The position numbers were made by a program, and so were the translations under genes. DNA of 64,000 bases from Bacteroidales bacterium. Its GTDB lineage: Bacteria > Bacteroidota > Bacteroidia > Bacteroidales > VadinHA17. This document shows, piece after piece, positions 36,400 to 45,207 of the stretch (positions are counted from its first letter, which is position 1; the number at the start of each line of letters is the position of its first letter). The DNA lies in contig JAOZPG010000001.1 of assembly GCA_029932855.1 (NCBI GenBank), positions 1 to 64,000 on the forward strand, given 5' to 3'. Below the pieces are notes generated by a model. The model had not been told where the DNA came from. It worked only from the letters and a program-made list of their open reading frames with translations, and searched no databases.

Positions 36400-39300
36400 T
36401 TAACATACCCATAATAAGGCTTCCTTTGTAAATTTATATTTAATATCTTCAAGCAAAAGGGGAGCATTATCGACTTTATTATTCACCGTATTCGTAGCTT
36501 CCCCAGATATAAGTACCCTGATCTTATCTTTATAAACAGTCATTTTAACATCTTCAGCCGGAACAAGATTGCCTTTGTTAACAAGCTTTTTTAGCTGTTC
36601 ATATTTCCATTGACTATAAGGACTGGTTTCTCTCAGAAGGTTTTCGCTAATTCTTACTCCAATAAGATTCCACATTTGCCTTTTTATCTCCGGATAATCC
36701 TCAATAATCTTTTTCATATGGACACTTGAAATAAAGAGGCTTGTAACAGGAGATTCCACAACAACCTCTGCCGAACGGCTAAGACCGGTCATATCAGCTA
36801 TCTCACCTATAAACTGGCCCCTGTTTAGTATATCAACAACCTTATTCTTAATAGAAATTCTTACACTTCCCCTTGCTAAAAAATACAGACCATCACTACT
36901 TGAGCTTTCCCTGATAATTTTCTCGCCGGGACTAAAGACCCTGGTTTGCAGAAGTGGAATGATCTTCTCAAAAGCAGAAGCATCAAGCTCCCTGAAAAGT
37001 TTCGATTCTTTAAGAAGGTTAACCGTATCAGGAAGATTAACTATAGGGGGAGAGTCCAATAATTTTTTCATCTTCTTCTCAATATCCAAAATCATTTTCT
37101 GGGACTCACCTTTTTCCAGTCTTCCGTTTTTATACAAACGCTCTATAGTATAGCGTTCATAATTCAACAATATCCTTATAGCCTGTCTTGTGGCAATTGC
37201 AGAATAAATCTCAGGATAATTTTTCCTAAGGTTCCTTAAAAATGTTTGCCCGTGGATCTTGTTTTCTGTTATCTCTTCTTCTATCTTATTAAGAAGCCTG
37301 TATCCTTCCTTATTACTCTTATCACTCTCAGCCTCAAGGCCTCTAAACATGCTTTCAACAAGTTTTAAAGCATCATCCTGGGCTTCAACAAAAGCCCTTG
37401 CACTGTCATAGCTGACCGATAATTTTTCAAAAAAGAACCTCCTTGAAAGTTTAGAAAGAAAAGACATTTTTTGTAAAATCTCCAGGAACCTGCCTGCCTT
37501 CCAGGAATCTTCAAGATCTTTTCGTTCAGAAAGAGAGATGCTTCCTCCCTTGTCAATTATTCCCTCCATTCCCGAGGAAAGACTCATAACCGACTGGGCA
37601 CCTAATAAGCCATCCTTGAACTGATGCCAGTAGCTGCTCTTTTCCTTTTCAAGAACACGGCGCCGGAATTCAGCCATTTTATCCTCCTCAATGGCAGTAT
37701 AAGCTTCTTCTTCTACGGGATCGGGAAGATATTCTTTAACTACTTCCCAGTTTGCCCTGCTCAGGTACCTGTCTCTTCTTGCTTTTTCAAGAGCATTAAG
37801 CATGCTGCTGTAAACATATTTCTGAACATTCATCTGAACCTGCGCTTTAGCAGGTGATATCTTTGTAAGTCCAAGTGCATTAACAAGGTATTTTATGCTT
37901 GTGGCATTTATTAGTAATGTTAAAATTACCAGTCCTGCAGTAAAGAAAAGAAACTGCCCTCTTACGTCTGGCGCTATAGCCATTTCTGCTGTTACAATAA
38001 GTGCCAGTGCCAGTCCTACAGCCCCCCTTAAAGCACCATACCATAAAACCGTAGCATTTTTCAGGTCCATACCATATCCCGATTTTCTCATAATCGGGTA
38101 AAAAATTGCAATAACAATAGCCCTTATTATGTGTACGCCTATGTAAAGGATTATCAATATGAGAATATTCTTTCCTGTGATGTTAGCCTGCTCTGCAATT
38201 ACAACACCAACAATAATAAAGATCAGGGTATTTGCAATAAAGGCAAATAGTTCCCAGAATTCATGAAGGAAATGTTCCACTTCCGGACTTATGCGGGTTT
38301 TTCCCACACTGGCCATAGCCAGTCCCAGTGTCACCAGTCCCAAAACACCTGAAACATGAAGAAAATGTTCGGCAATATAAAATGTAATATAAGCTGCAGC
38401 AATAATTACACTTATTTCAACAAGGGCATCATTAAAGACTCTTCGTACCCATGATATAGCCAGACTGCCAATAATCAATCCTACAGCAATACCCCCTACA
38501 GCAACCCTGATAAATTCAATTACCGGTGAACTATCTGCTGCCTGTCCTGTTATTCCTGTAAAAAAGACCATGAACAATACAATGGCCGTACCGTCATTAA
38601 GCATTGATTCTCCTTCAATAAGTGTCCCCAGTTTTTTGCTTGCACCCAGCTCTTTAAGTAAAGCCACAACTGCTACAGGGTCTGTAGCACTTGCCACTGC
38701 ACCAAACATTAATGCTACTGGCCATCCCCAGCTTTCAAGTCCCAGGCCCATTTGCTTTACGGCTATCATTAATGCAGCTGTTAATATCATGGCAATAATG
38801 ATCCCGGGTATTGCCAGTATTGAAGCATTGGTAACAGTTTTCTTAAATGTGTGAAAATCCATTGCAAAAGCAGCTTCAAAGATCAGTGTTGGAAGAAAAA
38901 TATAAAGTATTAAGTGAGGGTCAATATGTCCGGCCCAGCTTACAGCATCATTTAGAAAGCCAAGACTGATATTAAGACTTCCTATCTCAAATTCTCCAAA
39001 CCATCCCAGCCTGACAAACACACCCATTAGCAAACCAAAGATCAGGAGGGTAACAGTAAAAGGAAGCGGACTTTTCCTGAGGAAATGACGTGTTGCAGCC
39101 CCAATGATCAATGCAATAATTATGAAAAACAAGGGAGACATATCTGCTCCGTGTGATGCAGAATGCTCTGTATTATGCTTACCGGCAACAGTTTCGGAAT
39201 GTTCTGTTTTATGCTCACCGCTTGATGATGATTCCTGATGTACTGCTTTATGTTCCGTAAACTCATTCCGACTGTCAGCAACTTTATCCTGAACAAGAGT

Positions 39301-39411
39301 ATCTGCAACAACTTGTGCCTGTAATTTCTCCTCATGATTTTGTCCTGAAGCGCTTCCCCGGCCAACAATCATTATTATAGTAATAAATAGGAATACTATT
39401 GCTTTTTTCAT
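36400..39411 (-). CDS. CPA1-family Na+/H+ antiporter with C-terminal cyclic-nucleotide-binding domain
   Basis: This large antiporter of 1003 residues has a signal-like N-terminal helix and a His/Glu-rich periplasmic stretch (about 50-95, with HKTEH and HNTEH repeats). About 12 membrane helices follow (about 95-510). ATDPVAVVALLKELGA and GESMLNDGTAIV are the CPA1 ion-site motifs. The cytosolic tail of about 480 residues is helical and then carries a cyclic-nucleotide-binding-like domain (about 830-945; GEKIIRESSSSDGLYFLARG, IGEIADMTG). This architecture recalls SOS1/NHX-type exchangers. Ion choice is not certain. It is immediately upstream of the yceD-fabH-atp run. Confidence 0.88.
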   Translation of the reverse strand: MKKAIVFLFITIIMIVGRGSASGQNHEEKLQAQVVADTLVQDKVADSRNEFTEHKAVHQESSSSGEHKTEHSETVAGKHNTEHSASHGADMSPLFFIIIALIIGAATRHFLRKSPLPFTVTLLIFGLLMGVFVRLGWFGEFEIGSLNISLGFLNDAVSWAGHIDPHLILYIFLPTLIFEAAFAMDFHTFKKTVTNASILAIPGIIIAMILTAALMIAVKQMGLGLESWGWPVALMFGAVASATDPVAVVALLKELGASKKLGTLIEGESMLNDGTAIVLFMVFFTGITGQAADSSPVIEFIRVAVGGIAVGLIIGSLAISWVRRVFNDALVEISVIIAAAYITFYIAEHFLHVSGVLGLVTLGLAMASVGKTRISPEVEHFLHEFWELFAFIANTLIFIIVGVVIAEQANITGKNILILIILYIGVHIIRAIVIAIFYPIMRKSGYGMDLKNATVLWYGALRGAVGLALALIVTAEMAIAPDVRGQFLFFTAGLVILTLLINATSIKYLVNALGLTKISPAKAQVQMNVQKYVYSSMLNALEKARRDRYLSRANWEVVKEYLPDPVEEEAYTAIEEDKMAEFRRRVLEKEKSSYWHQFKDGLLGAQSVMSLSSGMEGIIDKGGSISLSERKDLEDSWKAGRFLEILQKMSFLSKLSRRFFFEKLSVSYDSARAFVEAQDDALKLVESMFRGLEAESDKSNKEGYRLLNKIEEEITENKIHGQTFLRNLRKNYPEIYSAIATRQAIRILLNYERYTIERLYKNGRLEKGESQKMILDIEKKMKKLLDSPPIVNLPDTVNLLKESKLFRELDASAFEKIIPLLQTRVFSPGEKIIRESSSSDGLYFLARGSVRISIKNKVVDILNRGQFIGEIADMTGLSRSAEVVVESPVTSLFISSVHMKKIIEDYPEIKRQMWNLIGVRISENLLRETSPYSQWKYEQLKKLVNKGNLVPAEDVKMTVYKDKIRVLISGEATNTVNNKVDNAPLLLEDIKYKFTKEALLWVC

Positions 39412-39592
39412 TATTCCTGATCTTAATTTCAAATTGAAGCACAATATACAAAACCAACATGAACTTTTTTTATCAAAACCCTACAAAAGAGTTTCTTTGA
39501 AATCATTCCATTAATTGCATTAAATCCTGATATTTTTCATCTAATACTGCAATTATTATTTTTTAACTTTATGACTTAATAAATTATTGTAA

Positions 39593-41182
39593 ATGGACCT
39601 GCTTACAAATAGTTATTTTGCTCTGTTTCTGATAATTACACTGGGCTTTCTCCTGGGAAAGATTAAGATAAAAGGTGTTTCCCTGGACGTATCGGCAGTT
39701 ATATTCGTTGCCCTACTGTTTGGTCATTATGGCATACTTATACCTATAGATTTTCAGTATATAGGATTACTGCTGTTTATCTTTACGATAGCCATACAGG
39801 CAGGACCCGGCTTTGTGCAGTCATTCAGAAAACAAGGCGGACCCCTGTTTCTTCTCTCAGGATTTTTAATACTTACTGCAATTATTGTTTCTTTCAGCCT
39901 GTCAAAACTTTTCAAGATTGACCTGCTTATGGGCCTGGGCCTTTTTACCGGTGCTTTAACCTCCACTCCCGGACTGGCCGTATTGATAGATACTACTTCC
40001 TCCCCGATTGCATCTATAGCATACGGGATAGCTTATCCTTTCGGTGTACTGGGAGTTATCCTGTTTGTAAGGGTATTCCCTTATATTTTCCACATTGATA
40101 TGCAAAAAGAAGAACAGGAAGTTAAAATGGAATCCCTGGCAGATAACCCCGATATATTTCATAAACATTTTATAGTGGAAAATTCCGGCATAAGCGGTAA
40201 AAGCATGAAGGAATTACAGCTAAGAAGCATGACCGGTGCCAATATTTCAAGAGTATTGCATGAAAAAATGGCTATAACACCTTCTGCCAGCACAATATTA
40301 TACAAAGGAGACCTGATAAGAGCCGTGGGAACTGAGGAGTCCTTAAAAAAAGTACATCTGCTGATAGGCAGCGAGACTAAAAAAGAAATCCCCCTTGGCA
40401 AAGATTTTATTGTACAGTCTGTGCTTGTAAGCAATAAGAAGATAGTTAACAAAACTATAGAGCAGCTTAACCTGTTAAACACTTATGGTGCAACTATTAC
40501 CCGTATTCGCCGAAGCGGTATCAATATTGTGGGTAAAGCAGATACACAAATAAGGTTTGGGGATAAACTGCTTATTGCCTGCGACAGGGACCATATGACC
40601 AATGTGGTAAAATTTCTGGGGAACGAAGACAAGCGACTGTCCGATACCGACTTTTTGCCTATTGCTGCAGGAATAGTAATTGGCATACTTGCCGGAAAGC
40701 TGAAAATTGTTTTTTCCGATCAGTTCGTATTTAGTCCCGGTCTTACGGGAGGAGTATTGATTATTGGTATTATTTTAAGTAACCTGGGTAAGACCGGCCC
40801 TATAATATGGACCATGTCGGGTGCTGCCAACCAGTTATTGAGGCAATTGGGACTGCTGTTTTTCCTGTCTGCGGTAGGCACACATGCCGGAGCTCATCTG
40901 GTGGAAACATATTCACAATATGGAATAAAACTATTCCTGGTGGGTGGACTTATCACCCTTATACCCATGTTCCTTACAGGAATGCTTGCTGTTTTTGTGC
41001 TTAAAATAAACATTTATACATTTCTTGGCGGACTAACAGGGGGGATGACAAGTACACCGGGACTTGCTGCCATAGACTCCATGTGTAGTAATAACAAGGC
41101 CCACCTGGCATATGCAACAGTTTATCCTATTGCACTTGTACTTATCATTATACTTATACAGATCGGTTCATATTTTATTTGA
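39593..41182 (+). CDS. AAE-family transporter (AspT/YidE-like) with two TrkA-C domains
   Basis: This 529-residue membrane protein is built as two homologous halves around a soluble centre. The repeat motif is GALTSTPGLA (120-129) in the first half and GGMTSTPGLA (483-492) in the second. The centre (about 185-345) carries two TrkA-C/RCK-C-type domains (KSMKELQLRS and KTIEQLNLLN). This is the plan of the aspartate:alanine exchanger family. The substrate is unknown, since AspT, YidE and YbjL relatives differ. It is a single gene. Confidence 0.85.
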   Translation: MDLLTNSYFALFLIITLGFLLGKIKIKGVSLDVSAVIFVALLFGHYGILIPIDFQYIGLLLFIFTIAIQAGPGFVQSFRKQGGPLFLLSGFLILTAIIVSFSLSKLFKIDLLMGLGLFTGALTSTPGLAVLIDTTSSPIASIAYGIAYPFGVLGVILFVRVFPYIFHIDMQKEEQEVKMESLADNPDIFHKHFIVENSGISGKSMKELQLRSMTGANISRVLHEKMAITPSASTILYKGDLIRAVGTEESLKKVHLLIGSETKKEIPLGKDFIVQSVLVSNKKIVNKTIEQLNLLNTYGATITRIRRSGINIVGKADTQIRFGDKLLIACDRDHMTNVVKFLGNEDKRLSDTDFLPIAAGIVIGILAGKLKIVFSDQFVFSPGLTGGVLIIGIILSNLGKTGPIIWTMSGAANQLLRQLGLLFFLSAVGTHAGAHLVETYSQYGIKLFLVGGLITLIPMFLTGMLAVFVLKINIYTFLGGLTGGMTSTPGLAAIDSMCSNNKAHLAYATVYPIALVLIIILIQIGSYFI

Positions 41183-41280
41183 CCCTTTCTGTATCAATCA
41201 ATATTTTTTCAAAGTCGTTTATTTATTAAATGATGTGTAACTATATGTTCTGTTAAACGTCTTAAAACAGGACCAAAGGA

Positions 41281-41766
41281 ATGACAGTAAAAGAGTATAA
41301 TAAAAGTGTTGACCTGTATTCCGATAATATCTTTCGTTTCCTGCTGAAAAGCATGAATGATAATGATGAGGCTAAAGATATTGTTCAGGATTGCTATGAA
41401 AAATTGTGGCTGAAAATTGATTCTGTACCCTTTTCTAAAGTAAAATCATACCTGTTCTCTTCGGCTTATCATACTATGATAGACCTTTTAAGAAAAAGAA
41501 AGAATCATGATAAATATATCGAATTCCGGCAGGATGATATTTTCTCTTATGAAAGCTACAGTGATTTAAACGAAATACTGCATGAACTCTTGCTGCAGCT
41601 ACCTGATACCCAGCGTTCACTGATATTGATGAGAGACTATGAAGCCTATAGCTATAAGGAGATTGCAGAAATGACAGGGCTATCGGTATCACAGGTAAAA
41701 ATAAATATTTTCAGGGGCAGGACATTCCTGAAAGAAAAAATTGGTAAGGTTGAAAACCTTGTATAA
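41281..41766 (+). CDS. ECF-type RNA polymerase sigma factor
   Basis: This 161-residue sigma factor has region 2 (about 10-75, with DNDEAKDIVQDCYEKLW and SYLFSSAYHTMIDLLRK) and region 4 (about 105-155, with LPDTQRSLILMRDYEAYSYKEIA then GLSVSQVKINIFRGR). No signal-sensing extension is present. The gene is followed after 4 bases by its probable anti-sigma factor and then a barrel protein, a standard Bacteroidota cell-envelope set. Confidence 0.9.
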   Translation: MTVKEYNKSVDLYSDNIFRFLLKSMNDNDEAKDIVQDCYEKLWLKIDSVPFSKVKSYLFSSAYHTMIDLLRKRKNHDKYIEFRQDDIFSYESYSDLNEILHELLLQLPDTQRSLILMRDYEAYSYKEIAEMTGLSVSQVKINIFRGRTFLKEKIGKVENLV

Positions 41767-41770
41767 AACA

Positions 41771-42760
41771 ATGGAAATTACACGAAATAATTATGAGCTC
41801 TATGCTATCGATTTTCTTGAGGGAAATCTCAAACCCTCAATGAAAGAAGCATTTCGTGTCTTCCTTATAAAGAACCCTGAGATTGAAGAAAGGATATTCG
41901 AAGCATATGATATGGTATTGAGTCCTCCTGATATTGAATATGCTTCAGCAGAGTCGTTAAAAAAGACCGCCGAGGACCTGACTACAGAAATACACGAACA
42001 AAGCCTTTCTGAGCCTGAGCTTTTAAAATTCATCCTGAAACCGGGAAATGAAAAATATCCCGATAAGAAGAAACTTAAAAAACCACTGCCAATAATAATT
42101 CAATTATCAGGTTTAAGATCTGCAGCTGCTATATTCTTATTGCTTATCCTGGTCAAATCTCTGTTTAATAATTATCCCCAGGATGATCTGGTAACAACCA
42201 ATATCATAACAGTGGATAAAAAGCCGTTTGTAGCAAAAGATGAAAAAGCAGGCCTAATTATAGAATCAAATACGAAAGAGAATGAAGCGGGACATATTAT
42301 TAAGCCGGTCCGGGAAAATACTCTAAAATATAAAAATCCTTCCGGGGATATAATAACTGTCAGAGACTCAGGGCTAAAATCTCATGATACCGGCAAACAA
42401 GAAAAAACATATAAACTAATCGCTCCCATGGGCTTCAATATGGATATCAAAATTCCCTCTACAAACAAACTGGATCCTCCGATAATATATATCCCACGAA
42501 TATTAAGCCAGCAAGACCTGCTGGCCTTTGAGGCTTATACAATTGAAGATTTCAGGCCTAAGCTTATTGACCCTTACCCTCCTGCTTATAACAAGGGAGA
42601 GAAAATAGCTACTGCTATCGAAACAATTCTGGAGCTTACAAGCAGCCTTACTGGCGGTAATCTGGATATAAAAAGATCCTATAATGAATCCGGAAAGCTT
42701 GCAAGTTTAAATCTCAGTTCCGAAAATATCAGTTTTATCAGAAACAAATCCGGAAATTAA
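41771..42760 (+). CDS. Membrane-anchored anti-sigma-like protein
   Basis: This 329-residue protein has a cytosolic N-terminal helical domain (about 1-105; NNYELYAIDFLEGNL, typical of Bacteroidota anti-sigma proteins), one membrane helix (about 110-130) and a periplasmic tail of about 200 residues rich in Lys/Pro. ATG at 41771 is chosen over a frame that starts inside the sigma gene. The N-terminal domain probably holds the ECF factor encoded just upstream. The signal is unknown. Confidence 0.72.
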   Translation: MEITRNNYELYAIDFLEGNLKPSMKEAFRVFLIKNPEIEERIFEAYDMVLSPPDIEYASAESLKKTAEDLTTEIHEQSLSEPELLKFILKPGNEKYPDKKKLKKPLPIIIQLSGLRSAAAIFLLLILVKSLFNNYPQDDLVTTNIITVDKKPFVAKDEKAGLIIESNTKENEAGHIIKPVRENTLKYKNPSGDIITVRDSGLKSHDTGKQEKTYKLIAPMGFNMDIKIPSTNKLDPPIIYIPRILSQQDLLAFEAYTIEDFRPKLIDPYPPAYNKGEKIATAIETILELTSSLTGGNLDIKRSYNESGKLASLNLSSENISFIRNKSGN

Positions 42761-42828
42761 CTTAATGTAACTTTCTTATGAGCTGCACGTCTTTAAGAGT
42801 GAAATGAAACCAATATTATAAAATCCTT

Positions 42829-43830
42829 ATGAAAAATACCGCTATATTAAAAACAGCTATATTATTAATAACTATTGTAATTTTTAGCAGTCCTGTTTTT
42901 AGTTTCTCCCAGGATACTGTTAAGATAAATATGCCGGACAGTACGATAAGCAGGCAAGAAACTGCCAGCAAGCCGGAAAATAAAAAAGTGCCTGACTCAA
43001 ATAAGCTTATACAGGTAAAAGATGGCTATGATGGTACCGATGTTGTAGTTGGACGATATGGTAATATTATTGTCAGTGACAAATATGATACCCTGAAAAT
43101 AAAAATCGGTTCTAAAGGAGTGAGGATCACCGAGACATACGATGGGACCAATGTTGAAATAATTGATCCTGCAGACTTTGAGGAAGAATTCAATGTTAGC
43201 TGTAAGAGGCATTTCAAGGGACACTGGGCAGGATTTGAAATTGGAATGAATAATTATGTGAACCCCGGATTTTATCTGCCAGACGATTATATGTCGCTAA
43301 ATACAGGCAAATCATGGAATGTTAATATAAACTTTATCCAATACAGCCTGAATATTGCCAATAATTCATTCGGACTTGTTACTGGACTGGGCTTTCAAAT
43401 GAATGATTATAAGTTTAACGGAAATAACAGTATTGAAAAAGATCCCGCAGGAGACATTATTGAATTGCCAAGGACTGAAAATCTTAAAATGTCGAAACTG
43501 CATGCTGATTATTTAAGCCTGCCCCTTATACTTGAAATTCATCCCTCATCAGGAAGGATTGGGCGAAAATTTTATTTCGGGGCGGGAATAATTGGTACAA
43601 TGAAGATCCGGTCTTATACCAAGCTGAAATATTATGTTGACGGAGAAAAAAACAAGGAAAAAACAAATAACGACTATAATATTTCCCCCCTGCAATATGC
43701 AGTGACATTCCGGGCCGGCTACAGGGCATTAAAGGTGTTTGCAAACTATAACCTGCAAGCCTTGTTTCAGGCTAATCATAGTCCTGAACTTTATCCCTTT
43801 TCAATTGGGCTGGTACTCTTATCATTTTAA
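42829..43830 (+). CDS. Outer membrane beta-barrel protein of the ECF cluster
   Basis: This 333-residue exported protein has a signal peptide (1-27) and a Ser/Lys-rich linker. A short domain with the repeated phrase DGYDGTDVVVGRYG and ETYDGTNVEI (about 65-105) comes next. From about 135 a beta-barrel of the PorT-like class runs to the final strand IGLVLLSF. It is 68 bases after the anti-sigma gene. It may be a target or sensor of the ECF system. The exact function is unknown. Confidence 0.7.
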   Translation: MKNTAILKTAILLITIVIFSSPVFSFSQDTVKINMPDSTISRQETASKPENKKVPDSNKLIQVKDGYDGTDVVVGRYGNIIVSDKYDTLKIKIGSKGVRITETYDGTNVEIIDPADFEEEFNVSCKRHFKGHWAGFEIGMNNYVNPGFYLPDDYMSLNTGKSWNVNINFIQYSLNIANNSFGLVTGLGFQMNDYKFNGNNSIEKDPAGDIIELPRTENLKMSKLHADYLSLPLILEIHPSSGRIGRKFYFGAGIIGTMKIRSYTKLKYYVDGEKNKEKTNNDYNISPLQYAVTFRAGYRALKVFANYNLQALFQANHSPELYPFSIGLVLLSF

Positions 43831-43857
43831 GCTGCAAGCATTTTTCTCTAAGATATT

Positions 43858-43895
43858 AGCTTACAGGGTCTCATTGTTCCTGTAAGCTTTTATTT
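43858..43895 (+). terminator. Intrinsic terminator after the ECF/barrel group
   Basis: AGCTTACAGG (43858-43867) pairs perfectly with CCTGTAAGCT (43879-43888), followed by TTTATTT. It lies 28 bases beyond the barrel stop codon. Confidence 0.82.
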
Positions 43896-44022
43896 AGCCC
43901 TTACCGGGCCCGGAATTTTAAAATTTTCTTCTTATGGCACACATTTTGAAGATTTTCACATATATACAAAACTTTTGTATTTATGTTTCGTAAATATAAA
44001 CATAACAAAAACCCAATATGTC

Positions 44023-45090
44023 ATGAAAACAAACAGGTTTTTAATTATTCTGCTGCTTATAAGCAGTATCCTTACAAGTTCATGTAGTAAAAAGAAAGGG
44101 GATATTGTTCCCGATGATATGGACATTGACCTTTCCGATGCAATAAGTGTTCCTGACCTCGAGAAAAAGGCATTTATCCCTGGCGACTCAATTATAAGCG
44201 GAAGAGATCTTTACCAGAGATTAAGAACCCTGATATATGTTGGAGACCAGGCAGGTACTCTTCTAAATAATTATCTTTCAGAGCTAAACCAATATGAAAT
44301 TTCAGGACCAAAAATATTTACTTACTTCGGCGACCAGGATGGTAAAATAAAGTCGGTTATCGTTGATGAGCAAGTAAGCTATAATAACCAGTTATGGGAC
44401 TACTCCCTTACAGTTACCGATGCGGGTAATCCTGCAATGAGAATATACTGGAATGTAAATCCTCGTGAAGCAATAGCAATATTCAGTCCCCAGGGGATGA
44501 ATTCAAATACTGTCTTTATGAAAAACGCTATTGTATATATAGAATATTCAGAATCTGCTTCTCTCTTTGACAAGACTATGCTAATAACGATAAGCAATAT
44601 GGATGTTAGTTCACCAGGGAATATGAGCAAGTTGAAAATGTTTATCGGACTCAAAGATGGTGTAGCTCATATTTATGGAAATACAATCCATCCTGAAGAC
44701 TACCTGATTAATGAAAGCTTAACAATAAGCAGGTCCTGGGCTTTTAAGGCAAAGAATGATTTAATAAGGGATATCGCTGTAGCAAAATGCGCCCTGCCAC
44801 CGTCAGCAACGACAGCAGACGGTATGTTAAACTTATGGGATGATTATTCCATGGATAAAATACTGGAACAGGAGATCAAGACTGTTTATCCCGGTATTCC
44901 CCAGCAGGATCTTGTCAATTATATAAACTCTGCCAAAGGTAGGGCTTACTTCATTGGATCCCAGGGTTTTATATCAAATGATACGGATGTACCGGAAAAC
45001 GATGGATTTACTCCGGCCTTTATAGACCTTTCAGGAATAGCAGAACCATGGGTTCCAAAAGAGGTATTTGAAATGACAGTGTCATTTTAA
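44023..45090 (+). CDS. Lipoprotein of unknown function
   Basis: This 355-residue lipoprotein has a lipobox with C21 in LTSSC. It is mostly polar and shows no recognised motif. The chain contains QGMNSNTVFMKNAIVYIEY-type strands and a conserved-looking end, GIAEPWVPKEVFEMTVSF. It follows the terminator of the ECF group, so it is probably a separate transcript. ATG at 44023 begins a proper signal peptide; the longer frame from 43975 does not. I do not recognise the family. Confidence 0.65.
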   Translation: MKTNRFLIILLLISSILTSSCSKKKGDIVPDDMDIDLSDAISVPDLEKKAFIPGDSIISGRDLYQRLRTLIYVGDQAGTLLNNYLSELNQYEISGPKIFTYFGDQDGKIKSVIVDEQVSYNNQLWDYSLTVTDAGNPAMRIYWNVNPREAIAIFSPQGMNSNTVFMKNAIVYIEYSESASLFDKTMLITISNMDVSSPGNMSKLKMFIGLKDGVAHIYGNTIHPEDYLINESLTISRSWAFKAKNDLIRDIAVAKCALPPSATTADGMLNLWDDYSMDKILEQEIKTVYPGIPQQDLVNYINSAKGRAYFIGSQGFISNDTDVPENDGFTPAFIDLSGIAEPWVPKEVFEMTVSF

Positions 45091-45102
45091 AAGTATAATA
45101 GC

Positions 45103-45139
45103 AAAAAAACCGGTTGATAGTTTATCAGCCGGTTTTTTG
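45103..45139. terminator. Bidirectional intrinsic terminator
   Basis: AAAACCGGTTGATA (45106-45119) pairs with TATCAGCCGGTTTT (45123-45136) with one G-U, flanked by A and T runs. It follows the lipoprotein gene. Confidence 0.85.
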
Positions 45140-45207
45140 TTTATCCTCCTGTTATTTTCGTATTCCTTTTATATCTTTAACTTGTTGGCCGGTAAATACA
45201 TTACAGA

